From assembly GCA_965229335.1 (NCBI GenBank), contig OZ245874.1, positions 6,200,001-6,264,000 of the forward strand: a stretch of 64,000 nucleotides of DNA. Direction: 5' to 3'. Of this stretch, positions 9,046-16,900 are shown in pieces; the first letter of the stretch is position 1, and the number at the start of each line of letters is the position of its first letter. The notes below the pieces were generated by a model. That model had not been told where the DNA came from, did not search any database, and saw nothing but the letters and a program-made list of their open reading frames with translations. This DNA is from JAFKFH01 sp017307375. GTDB lineage: Bacteria > Pseudomonadota > Alphaproteobacteria > Ferrovibrionales > Ferrovibrionaceae. The translations under genes and the position numbers were made by a program.

Positions 9046-9740
9046 GGCTCAAAACCCTCCTTGAGCGTGCGGTAAGCCTGCGAGGCGAGCTGGCGATGGG
9101 CCAGCATGGCGACGATCAGGACGGTCATGACGATCGAGGCCCAGGGGCTGAGGAACCAGGCGATGACCGCCAGCGCGAAATAATAGGCGCGCATGCCGGC
9201 ATTGAAGCGGCCGAGCGCCAGGGTCAGCATCCGCGCCATCACCTGGGCGCGCGCCTCGATGCGGTCCGGCGTCGCCGTCTCGTCGGGCGCCGATCCCATC
9301 AGCGCGATGGTATAGTTGCATTGCCGGAGCGACCAGGTGAACTGCAGCAACGCCCAGACGAAGGTCGCGATCAGGAGCAGCAGCTTCCACTGGAAAACCT
9401 CGCGGCTCTGCGCGGTCACGAATTCGAGCTTCACCACCGTCGCATGCGCGGCATCGAGCGCGGCGAAGCCGCCGATCAGCCCGGCCAGCACAAGCACGGT
9501 CGTCGAGGCGAAGAAGGTGACCGAATGGATGGCATGGCCGATCAGGATCGCGTCGCCGTTGCGGGTCATTCCCCGCGTCATCATCTGGCGCATCCAGGCA
9601 ACCCTGATGCCGCGCATCATGAAGTTGATGCCGGCACGGTAGGAGACGATACGGTCGATCACGATCGCATAGCCGATCCAGCCGCCGGCCAGGGTCGCGA
9701 AAGCGGCGATATCCGGCCCCGTCAGTTCCTTGGGAATCAT
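9042..9740 (-). CDS. DUF599-family integral membrane protein
   Basis: 232 residues with about four hydrophobic segments. The cytoplasmic stretch MRGIRVAWMRQMMTRGMTRNGDAILIGHAIHSVTFFASTTVLVLAGL and the later RFNAGMRAYYFALAVIAWFLSPW are the hallmarks of DUF599, a family of unknown function common in proteobacteria. A good ribosome site (GAGGAGAGC) precedes the ATG. It is the first gene of an operon with a crotonase and a binding protein and is divergent from rnhB with only 39 bp between them. No catalytic motif is visible; a transport or scaffolding role would be a guess. Confidence 0.8.
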   Translation of the reverse strand: MIPKELTGPDIAAFATLAGGWIGYAIVIDRIVSYRAGINFMMRGIRVAWMRQMMTRGMTRNGDAILIGHAIHSVTFFASTTVLVLAGLIGGFAALDAAHATVVKLEFVTAQSREVFQWKLLLLIATFVWALLQFTWSLRQCNYTIALMGSAPDETATPDRIEARAQVMARMLTLALGRFNAGMRAYYFALAVIAWFLSPWASIVMTVLIVAMLAHRQLASQAYRTLKEGFEP

Positions 9741-9779
9741 GCTCTCCTCGTCTCCCTCGGGCCATGTTAAGGAAGCGGC

Positions 9780-10415
9780 ATGGCACGGGGAAGAGCGACG
9801 AAGACAATCAGGGTGCCGGACCTGTTCGCGACCGCCGCGCGGCGCGACGGCATCATCTGCGGTATCGACGAGGCGGGGCGCGGTCCGCTAGCCGGTCCGG
9901 TGGTCGCGGCCGCCGTGATCCTGCTGCCCGAGGCCCGTCACCTGCCGCTCAACGATTCGAAGAAACTCGACGAGGGGCAGCGCGAGACCCTGTTCGCCGC
10001 CCTGCAATCCTGCGCGATCATCGGCGTCGGCCAGGCCTCGGTCGACGAAATCGACCGCATCAACATCCTGCAGGCCACGTTCCTGGCGATGCAGCGGGCC
10101 TTCAGCGCGCTGGCCCAGCCGCCCGCCCTGGCCCTGATCGACGGCAACCGGGCGCCCCGCCTGCCCTGCCCGGTCGAAACCATCGTCGGCGGCGACGGCC
10201 TGGAGCCGTCGATCGCCGCGGCCTCGATCGTGGCAAAAGTTACCCGCGACCGGCTGATGGTGGCCCTGCATGCCGAGGACCCCCGCTACGGTTTTGCCCA
10301 GCACAAGGGGTACGGCACCCCCGGCCATTTGGAATCCCTAGTGGTGCATGGGCCCGGGCCACACCACCGGTTGAGCTTCGCACCGTTAAAGCGATCTGTG
10401 GACGACTCGGGCTAA
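9780..10415 (+). CDS. rnhB: Ribonuclease HII
   Basis: 211 residues. RNase HII removes ribonucleotides embedded in DNA and RNA primers. The catalytic motif DEAGRGPLAGPVV (D30, E31) is near the N-terminus; further conserved blocks are LNDSKKLDEGQRE, IDGNRAPRLP and AASIVAKVTRDRLM with the third acidic residue region, then YGFAQHKGYGTPGHLESL. The ATG has a GGAAGCGGC Shine-Dalgarno. The gene directly precedes ccrM, the usual arrangement in several alphaproteobacteria, and its 3' end contains GANTC sites that may matter for the ccrM promoter. Confidence 0.97.
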   Translation: MARGRATKTIRVPDLFATAARRDGIICGIDEAGRGPLAGPVVAAAVILLPEARHLPLNDSKKLDEGQRETLFAALQSCAIIGVGQASVDEIDRINILQATFLAMQRAFSALAQPPALALIDGNRAPRLPCPVETIVGGDGLEPSIAAASIVAKVTRDRLMVALHAEDPRYGFAQHKGYGTPGHLESLVVHGPGPHHRLSFAPLKRSVDDSG

Positions 10416-10426
10416 CAGATTGATTC
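10404..10426 (+). promoter_or_regulatory. Pair of GANTC methylation sites upstream of ccrM
   Basis: GACTC (10404-10408, inside the end of rnhB) and GATTC (10422-10426) lie 45-67 bp before the ccrM ATG, with a third GAATC at 10332-10336. GANTC is the target of CcrM itself. In Caulobacter the ccrM promoter is sensitive to methylation of its own GANTC sites, so these could provide autoregulation here. A clear full CtrA box was not found, only an isolated TTAAC at 10443-10447. Confidence 0.5.
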
Positions 10427-10470
10427 CGCTGGTAATCGTTCCTTAACGGCCTGACGGCATTTTGGTCCCC

Positions 10471-11577
10471 ATGGGGATCAAGAAATTAGCTGAGCGCTCG
10501 GCGCTCGATCGCATCCTGGTCGGCGACTGCGTCACCCGGATGGGGGAATTGGCGGCGAACTCGGTCGACGTGGTGTTCGCCGACCCACCGTACAACCTGC
10601 AACTCGGCGGCGAACTGCGCCGACCGAATGAAACCATCGTCGACGGTTGCGACGACGACTGGGACAAGTTCTCGAGCTTCGCGGAATACGACCGTTTCAC
10701 CCATGCCTGGCTGAAGGCCGCCCGCCGCGTCCTGAAGGACGACGGTGCGCTGTGGGTGATCGGCTCGTACCACAACATCTTCCGGGTCGGCGCGATCCTG
10801 CAGGATCTCGGCTTCTGGATCCTGAACGACGTGGTCTGGCGCAAGGCCAACCCGATGCCGAACTTCCGCGGCAAGCGCTTCACCAATGCCCACGAGACGC
10901 TGATCTGGGCATCGAAGAGCCAGGATGCCAAACCGACCTTCAACTACGAGGCGATGAAGGCCCTGAACGACGGGGTCCAGATGCGCTCGGACTGGCTGCT
11001 GCCGATCTGCTCGGGCCATGAGCGGCTGAAGGAGGACGACGGGGCCAAGGCGCATGCGACGCAGAAGCCCGAGGCCTTGCTGCACCGGGTGCTGACCGCC
11101 TCGACCAAGCCCGGCGACGTCGTGCTCGACCCGTTCTTCGGCACCGGCACCACCGGCGCGGTGGCCAAACGCCTCGGCCGCCGCTTCATCGGCATCGAGC
11201 GCGAGCAGAAGTACGCCGACCTGGCCGAGCGGCGGATCAGCCGCGTCCAGACGATGGCGCCCGACGACCTCGAGGTGACCAAGGGCAAGCGCGAGGAACC
11301 GCGGATTCCGTTCGGCTCGCTGATCGAACGCGGCCTGCTGTCGCCGGGCACGGTGCTCTATGATCCGCATCGGCGCCACCGCGCCAAGGTCCGCGCCGAC
11401 GGCAGCCTGGTCTGCGCCGACGCCGCCGGCTCGATTCACCGGATGGGCGCCCATGTCCAGGGCGCGCCGGCCTGCAACGGCTGGATCTTCTGGCACATGG
11501 ACGTCGAGGGCAAGCTGGTGCCGATCGACATCCTGCGCCAGAAGGTGCGGGCCGACATGCCGGCGGCGATGAACTGA
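10471..11577 (+). CDS. ccrM: Cell-cycle DNA adenine methyltransferase, CcrM type (GANTC)
   Basis: 368 residues from the ATG at 10471 (an in-frame TTG nine bases earlier is less likely). It is a beta-class N6-adenine methyltransferase: catalytic DPPYNL at 38-43 comes before the SAM-binding FFGTGTTG at 222-229, and target-recognition sequence lies between (NPMPNFRGKRFTNAHETLIW). The C-terminal ~95 residues form the RAMA domain (IPFGSLIERGLLSPGTVL, ACNGWIFWHM) characteristic of CcrM. In alphaproteobacteria CcrM methylates GANTC after replication and couples gene expression to the cell cycle. There is no restriction partner next door, in line with an orphan regulatory enzyme. Confidence 0.96.
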   Translation: MGIKKLAERSALDRILVGDCVTRMGELAANSVDVVFADPPYNLQLGGELRRPNETIVDGCDDDWDKFSSFAEYDRFTHAWLKAARRVLKDDGALWVIGSYHNIFRVGAILQDLGFWILNDVVWRKANPMPNFRGKRFTNAHETLIWASKSQDAKPTFNYEAMKALNDGVQMRSDWLLPICSGHERLKEDDGAKAHATQKPEALLHRVLTASTKPGDVVLDPFFGTGTTGAVAKRLGRRFIGIEREQKYADLAERRISRVQTMAPDDLEVTKGKREEPRIPFGSLIERGLLSPGTVLYDPHRRHRAKVRADGSLVCADAAGSIHRMGAHVQGAPACNGWIFWHMDVEGKLVPIDILRQKVRADMPAAMN

Positions 11578-11580
11578 CCT

Positions 11581-12663
11581 TCAGGCCTTGCGTGGCCGGC
11601 CGCGCTTCGGGGACAGCCCCAGCGCGGTCGCCGCCACCTTGCGCATCACCGTGGGCAGGGCGTGATCGTCGAGTTCGGCGGGGCGTGCCCAGATACCGGG
11701 CGGCGGTGATGTGGTCTCGGCCACGGCAACGGCCAGCAGCAGCCGGAAATGCGTGAAGACATGCTCGACCTGTGACTGAAGCAGCGTCCAGTCGCCGGGC
11801 GCCGGGGCATGGGCCAGCGCCTCGTCGAGTGTCCAGCCCAACCCTTCGCGCCAGGGCGTCGAGGGGAATTCGCCCATCCCGCCCAGCAGGCCTTCCGGCG
11901 GCCGGCGACGGATCAGCGCCGCGCCGTCCGGGCGCGCCAGCACGAAGGCCAGGCCGTGCCGGGTCGGCCGCGCCTTCTTGGGCGACCTGGCCGGCAGATC
12001 CTCGGCGATGCCCATCGCACTGGCCCGGCAATGCGGCCTCAGCGGACAGGCCAGGCAGCGCGGATTGCGCGGCACGCAGACGGTCGCCCCCAGATCCATC
12101 ATCGCCTGCGCGAAATCGCCGGGCCGCCGATCGGGGGTCAGGGTCGCGGCCAGCTCCTTGAGCCGCGGCTTGGCACCCGGCATCGGTTCCTCGACCGCGA
12201 ACAGCCGCGCGACCACCCGTTCGACATTGCCGTCGACGACGGTCGCGACCCGGTCGAAGGCGATCGCCGCGACCGCTGCCGCCGTGTAGGCACCGATGCC
12301 CGGCAGGTCGCGCAACCCGTCCTCGGTATCGGGGAAGACGCCGTCGTGCACCTCGGCCACCGCCCTGGCACAGGCATGCAGGTTGCGGGCGCGCGCGTAG
12401 TAGCCAAGCCCCGCCCATTCGGCCAGCACGTCGTCGAGCGGGGCGGCGGCCAGCGCCTTCACGGTCGGCCAGCGGGCCAGGAAGCGGGCGAAATAGGGAC
12501 CGACGGTCGCCACCGTGGTCTGCTGCAGCATGACTTCCGACAGCCAGACCCGGTAGGGGTCGGCCGGCAGGCCGGGGCCCGAGCGCCAGGGCAGGTCGCG
12601 GCGGTGCCGGTCGTACCAGTCCAGGAGCAGCGGGGCGATCTCGCGGGGATGTGACAGGGTCAT
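11581..12663 (-). CDS. mutY: A/G-specific adenine DNA glycosylase
   Basis: 360 residues from the ATG at 12663; upstream open sequence overlaps the divergent gene and is not used. MutY removes adenine mispaired with 8-oxoguanine. Catalytic E43 (LSEVMLQQT) and D144 (TVVDGNVERV) flank the helix-hairpin-helix LPGIGAYTAAAVAAIAF. The iron-sulfur cluster ligands C196, C203, C206 and C212 have the canonical C-x6-C-x2-C-x5-C spacing. The C-terminal third is the NUDIX-like domain that senses 8-oxoG (EFPSTPWREG, VEHVFTHFRL). It converges on ccrM with a 3-bp gap and diverges from the DUF721 gene. Confidence 0.97.
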   Translation of the reverse strand: MTLSHPREIAPLLLDWYDRHRRDLPWRSGPGLPADPYRVWLSEVMLQQTTVATVGPYFARFLARWPTVKALAAAPLDDVLAEWAGLGYYARARNLHACARAVAEVHDGVFPDTEDGLRDLPGIGAYTAAAVAAIAFDRVATVVDGNVERVVARLFAVEEPMPGAKPRLKELAATLTPDRRPGDFAQAMMDLGATVCVPRNPRCLACPLRPHCRASAMGIAEDLPARSPKKARPTRHGLAFVLARPDGAALIRRRPPEGLLGGMGEFPSTPWREGLGWTLDEALAHAPAPGDWTLLQSQVEHVFTHFRLLLAVAVAETTSPPPGIWARPAELDDHALPTVMRKVAATALGLSPKRGRPRKA

Positions 12664-12698
12664 CGCCCGGCAAACTAGGGGGCCGGGGCGCGGTCGTC

Positions 12699-12704
12699 TA
12701 TAAT
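12699..12704 (+). promoter_or_regulatory. Perfect -10 box placed for a leaderless dciA mRNA
   Basis: TATAAT at 12699-12704 would give a transcription start about 7 bp downstream, at or next to the ATG at 12712. No Shine-Dalgarno is visible before that ATG, so a leaderless transcript is likely. The -35 region is weak (TAGGGG at 12676-12681, 17 bp upstream). Confidence 0.5.
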
Positions 12705-12711
12705 CGCGCGC

Positions 12712-13221
12712 ATGGACGAGGACGACTCCATCCCCCGCGCACCCGGCGGCCGCAAGCTGGCCCGGTTCCTGACCCGGCTGACCAAGCCGGCGTTCAAGGC
12801 GCGCGGCTTTTTCGCCGGCGCGGTCCTGACCCGCTGGCCCGAGGTGGTGGGGGCCGAGCTGGCGCGGATGTCGGCACCCGAGCGGCTGCATTTTCCCAAG
12901 GGCGCCGCGGCCAATGCCACCCTGACGCTACGGGTCGCGCCGGGCTACGCGCCGGACATCCAGCATCTCGAGCCGCTGATCGTCGAGCGGATCAACGTCT
13001 TCTACGGTTTCCATGCGGTCGGCCGGCTGAAGCTCGTGCATGGCCCGCTGCCGGTGCCGCCGCCCAAGCCGGTCTCGTCGTCCGTGCCGCTCGATTCGGC
13101 GGCGGAGGAACGATTGATCGCGATGACCGCGGGCATCGCCGACCCCGGGCTGCGCGCGCAGATGCAACGGCTGGGCCGGTCATTGTCACGCCGCAAAGAG
13201 GCCCGAGAATCCTGTGGATAA
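12712..13221 (+). CDS. dciA: DUF721 protein, DciA-type replicative helicase loader
   Basis: 169 residues. The N-terminal ~110 residues match the DUF721/DciA fold: FLTRLTKPAFKARGFF, LTRWPEVVGAELARMSAPERL, LTLRVAPGYAPDIQHLEPLIVERIN and FHAVGRLKLVHGPLP. DciA proteins are the ancestral loaders/operators of the DnaB helicase in bacteria without DnaC or DnaI. The C-terminal ~60 residues are longer and positively charged, a common and poorly conserved tail. The location between mutY and a DsbA-like gene is typical for alphaproteobacteria. The stop codon is part of a perfect DnaA box. Confidence 0.8.
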   Translation: MDEDDSIPRAPGGRKLARFLTRLTKPAFKARGFFAGAVLTRWPEVVGAELARMSAPERLHFPKGAAANATLTLRVAPGYAPDIQHLEPLIVERINVFYGFHAVGRLKLVHGPLPVPPPKPVSSSVPLDSAAEERLIAMTAGIADPGLRAQMQRLGRSLSRRKEARESCG

Positions 13222-13253
13222 GCGTTGATTCCTGTGGATAAGGCCCGGGAGTC
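13207..13253 (+). promoter_or_regulatory. Two perfect DnaA boxes with three interleaved GANTC sites
   Basis: TGTGGATAA (complement of TTATCCACA) occurs at 13213-13221 and 13233-13241, in the same orientation and 20 bp apart, about two helical turns. GANTC sites lie at 13207-13211 (GAATC), 13227-13231 (GATTC) and 13249-13253 (GAGTC). The block overlaps the dciA stop codon and ends a few bases before the -35 of the promoter for the dsbA-like gene and smc. It looks like a DnaA-binding, methylation-sensitive control region. Confidence 0.65.
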
Positions 13254-13256
13254 GCG

Positions 13257-13291
13257 TTGAAGGGGTAGCGGGGCAGCCCCTATACTGCCCC
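13257..13291 (+). promoter_or_regulatory. Promoter of the dsbA-like/smc unit, inside an inverted repeat
   Basis: TTGAAG (13257-13262), an 18-bp spacer and TATACT (13281-13286) form a sigma-70-like promoter. GGGGCAG (13270-13276) and CTGCCCC (13285-13291) make a perfect 7-bp inverted repeat across the -10 element, a plausible repressor site or a hairpin. GAGG (13307-13310) is the ribosome site for the ATG at 13317. Confidence 0.55.
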
Positions 13292-13316
13292 TACATCTTG
13301 TAGGTTGAGGTTAATC

Positions 13317-13919
13317 ATGTCGCGCATGTTGAGCACTGTTGCTCTTATGCTGCTTGCCTTCGTCGGCTTCGCCGCGAGCGCCGGCACCGCCAGCGCCCAG
13401 GCTTTCACCGGCGATATCGTCGTCGGCAAGCCCGAGGCGCCGGTCACCATCATCGAATACGCGTCGCTGACCTGCCCGCATTGCGCGACGTTCCAGACCG
13501 GCACGCTGCCCGAGTTCAAGAAAGAGTACATCGAGACCGGCAAGGTCAAGATCGTCTACCGCGACTTCCCGCTGGACGGCATTGCGCTGCGCGCCTCGCA
13601 GATCGCGCGCTGCGGCGGTCCGGAGCGCGCCGCCGGCTTCGTCGACGTCTTCTTCCGCCAGCAGGCGCAGTGGGCGGCCGCCAAGGATCCGCTGGCGGCG
13701 CTGAAGCAGATCGGCAAGTTCGGCGGCCTGTCGGACGCGCAGATGGATGCGTGCCTGGCCGACAAGGCGCTGGAGGAAGCCGTGCTGAACTCGCGCATGG
13801 AAGGTCAGACCAAGTACAAGGTCAACTCGACCCCGACCCTGATCATCAACGACAAGAACTATCCGGGCGCGGCGTCGCTGGCCGATCTGAAGAAGATCGT
13901 CGATCCGCTGATCAAGTAA
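13317..13919 (+). CDS. DsbA-family periplasmic thiol:disulfide oxidoreductase
   Basis: 200 residues from the ATG at 13317 (a TTG 12 bases upstream lies inside the Shine-Dalgarno region). A cleavable signal peptide ends near ASAQA. The mature protein is a DsbA-like thioredoxin fold: VTIIEYASLTCPHCATF has the active-site C53-P-H-C56, and the cis-proline loop is KVNSTPTLIINDKNYPGA. The region between is the helical insertion with a second cysteine pair (ARCGG, DACLADK). It introduces or shuffles disulfides in secreted proteins. It precedes smc by 39 bp and probably shares its transcript. Confidence 0.93.
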   Translation: MSRMLSTVALMLLAFVGFAASAGTASAQAFTGDIVVGKPEAPVTIIEYASLTCPHCATFQTGTLPEFKKEYIETGKVKIVYRDFPLDGIALRASQIARCGGPERAAGFVDVFFRQQAQWAAAKDPLAALKQIGKFGGLSDAQMDACLADKALEEAVLNSRMEGQTKYKVNSTPTLIINDKNYPGAASLADLKKIVDPLIK

Positions 13920-13958
13920 GCGGATCGGCGTCCGCCATTTTCGGGGAGTAGATCGACC

Positions 13959-16900
13959 GTGCAGTTCACCCGCCTGCGCCTGTCCGGCTTCAAATCGTTT
14001 GTCGAACCGACCGAGTTCCTCATCAATCCCGGCCTGACCGGGGTGGTGGGTCCGAACGGCTGCGGCAAGTCGAATCTGGTCGAGGCGCTGCGCTGGGTCA
14101 TGGGCGAGAACAGCCCCAAGAAGATGCGCGGCTCGGCGATGGATGACGTCATCTTCGCCGGAACCACGACGCGCGCGGCGCGCAACCTGGCCGAGGTGAC
14201 CCTTCACCTCGACAACTCGTCGCGCCGCGCGCCGGTCGGTTTCAACGATGCCGAGGAACTGGAGATCGTCCGGCGGATCGAGCGCGAATCGGGCTCGAAC
14301 TATCGTATCAACGGACGCGACGTGCGCGCCCGCGACGTCCAGTTGCTGTTCGCCGACCTGGCGACCGGCGCCCATTCGACCGCGTTGGTCAGCCAGGGCC
14401 GCATCGGCGCGCTGATCAACGCCAAGCCGCAGGAACGGCGCGCGCTGCTCGAGGAAGCGGCCGGCATCGCCGGGCTGCATTCGCGCCGCCACGAGGCCGA
14501 GCTGCGGCTGAAGGCTGCCGAAACCAACCTGGAGCGCGTCTCCGACGTGCTGGCCCAACTCGAGGTCCAGCTGGGCAACCTGAAGCGCCAGGCGCGCCAG
14601 TCCAGCCGCTACCGCAACCTGCAGGAACAGATCCGCAAGAACGAAGCGCTGCTGTTCCACCTGCGCTACAAGGCCGCCGAAACCGCCCAGGCCGAGGCGG
14701 AAGCGCGGCTGAACGAATCGACGATGGCCGTCGCACAGCTGACCGAGGCGGCGTCGTCGGCCACGGTCGCCGAGGCCAATGCCGCCGAGGCCGTGCCCGG
14801 CCCCCGCATGGCCGAGGCCGAGGCATCGGCCCGCCTGCACCGGCTGACCGTCGCCCGCGACGGCATCGATGCCGAGGAACGGCGCGCGATCGAGAAGCTC
14901 GAGGAAATCGGCTATCGCATCAACCAGGCCGAAGCCGACCTGGCGCGCGAGAAGGCGCTGCACCGCGATTCGGCCGAGGCGCTGGAGCGGCTCGATGCCG
15001 AAGCCGAGGAAATCGCGATCGCACGCGACGACGAGGGCGCCGAGCAGGCGACGGTCGAGGACCTGGTGGCCGAACGCCAGCAGGCGGCCGAGACGGCGCA
15101 GGCCGAACTCGACGCGCTGACCCGCCGCGCGGCCGAGGAAGGGGCGGAGCGCCAGCGGCTGTCCCGCCTGGTCGCCGATACCGAGGACCGCGTAAGCCGG
15201 CTGCGCGCCCGCCTGGCCGAACTCGAAACCGAGATCGCCGCGCTCGGCGGTGCCGCCGACGGGGCCGGCGCGGAAGCGCTGGGCGAGGAGATCGAGCGGC
15301 TGTCGCTTGCCGCCGAAGAGGCGCGGGTCATGCTCGACGAAGTCGAGGGCGAGACCCGTGATGCCGTGCAGGAGGCGGATGCCGCAGCCCGCACGCTGAT
15401 CGAGACCGCCGAGGCGGAAGGGCGCGCGGCGCTGGCTGCCGCCGAAGGGGCGGCACGCGCCGCCGTGCAGTCGGCCGAACGCGAAGCGGCCGCGACGACC
15501 GAGCAGGCGGAAGCCCGCTCGCGCGAGCGGATCGAGGCCGCCGACGCCGAGGCCGCGGCCACCATCGAACTGGCCGAGTTGCAGGGCCAGGAAGCCCTGG
15601 AAGGCGCCGAAGAGGCGCGGATCGCGGCGGAGAGCCGGCTGCAGGAAGCGCGCGAGGCGATGAACGCCGGGGTGGCCGAAGTCACCCGCCTGGCCGCCGA
15701 GGAAACGGGCCTGGCCAAGCTGCTCGCCACCAAGGACGGCGATCTGTGGCCGCCGCTGATCGATGCGGTGACGGTGACGCCGGGCTTCGAACATGCGCTT
15801 GGCGCCGCACTCGGCGACGATCTGACCGCCGGCACGGACGAGGCGGCGCCAACCCACTGGGACCAGTTGCCGCCGCTGGACAATGCGCCGGCCTTGCCGG
15901 CCGGCGTCGAACCGCTGTCGACCTATGTGACCGGTCCTGCCGCGCTGGCCCGCCGCCTCGGCCAGATCGGGGTGGTCGAGGATGCCGACGGCCCACGTCT
16001 GCGCGCAAGCCTCGCCCAGGGCCAGCGGCTGGTCAGCCGCAGCGGCGCGCTGTGGCGCTGGGATGGCTACACGATGGCCGCCGGCGCCCCGACCGCGGCC
16101 GCGGCACGCCTTGAACAGCGCAACCGCCTGGCCGAACTGCGCGAGGAACTCGCCCGCGCCCGCGCGGCCCGTGAAACCGCCGAGGCCGCCTATCGCGCCG
16201 CCGCCGGCGCGACCGAGACCGCGCGTGCCGCCGAAGCCGAGGCGCGCCATGCCGCGCAGGGTCTGCTGGCCCAGGCCCGCCAGGCCGCGCAGACCGCGCG
16301 CGACGCCGCCCGCCGCGAGGCGCAGGCCGCGCTGGACGAGGCCCGGTATACCGCCCGCCAGTTGCTGGAAGAGACGCGCGCCCACGCCCAGACCACCGTC
16401 GACGATACCCGCGGCCGCACCCAGTCGCAGCAGGCCGAGGCGCGCAACCGCGCCCAGTCGATGCAGACCGAGGCACGCGGGGCCGCCGAAGCGGCGCTGG
16501 GCCGCCGGCGCGACGCGCTGCGTCTCGCCGAAAGCGCGCTGGGCCAGGCCCGCGATCATCATGCCAACGTCGTGCGCGAGGCTGCCGCCCGCGCCTCCCG
16601 CCTCGAAGCCCTGAACCAGGCCGCCGGCCAGGCCCGCCGCGACCTCGACGAGGCCGAGGCGCGCTTCAATGCCGATCGCGAGGCGCTCGACCGCCTGCCG
16701 CATCCGGAGGAAGTCGCCGGCCTGCTGGCGGCCCAGCGCCCCAAGCTCGAGCAGCAGCGGCAGTTGCTGGCCGAAGCGCGCGGCATGCTGGAAACGCTGC
16801 GCCGCGAGGCCATGAACCGCGCCCGTCGGGCCGAGGCGATCGTGATCGAGCGCCGGTCCTGGGCCAACCGTTCTGACAATGCCGAACGCCAGATCCGGGA

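Noticed and set aside
10397..10405. TGTGGACGA before ccrM as a DnaA box
   Set aside because: Two mismatches to the nine-base consensus, within coding sequence of rnhB.
13207..13253. oriC at the paired DnaA boxes
   Set aside because: Two boxes without an AT-rich unwinding region or hemE/parAB-type neighbours fit regulation or titration better than an origin.
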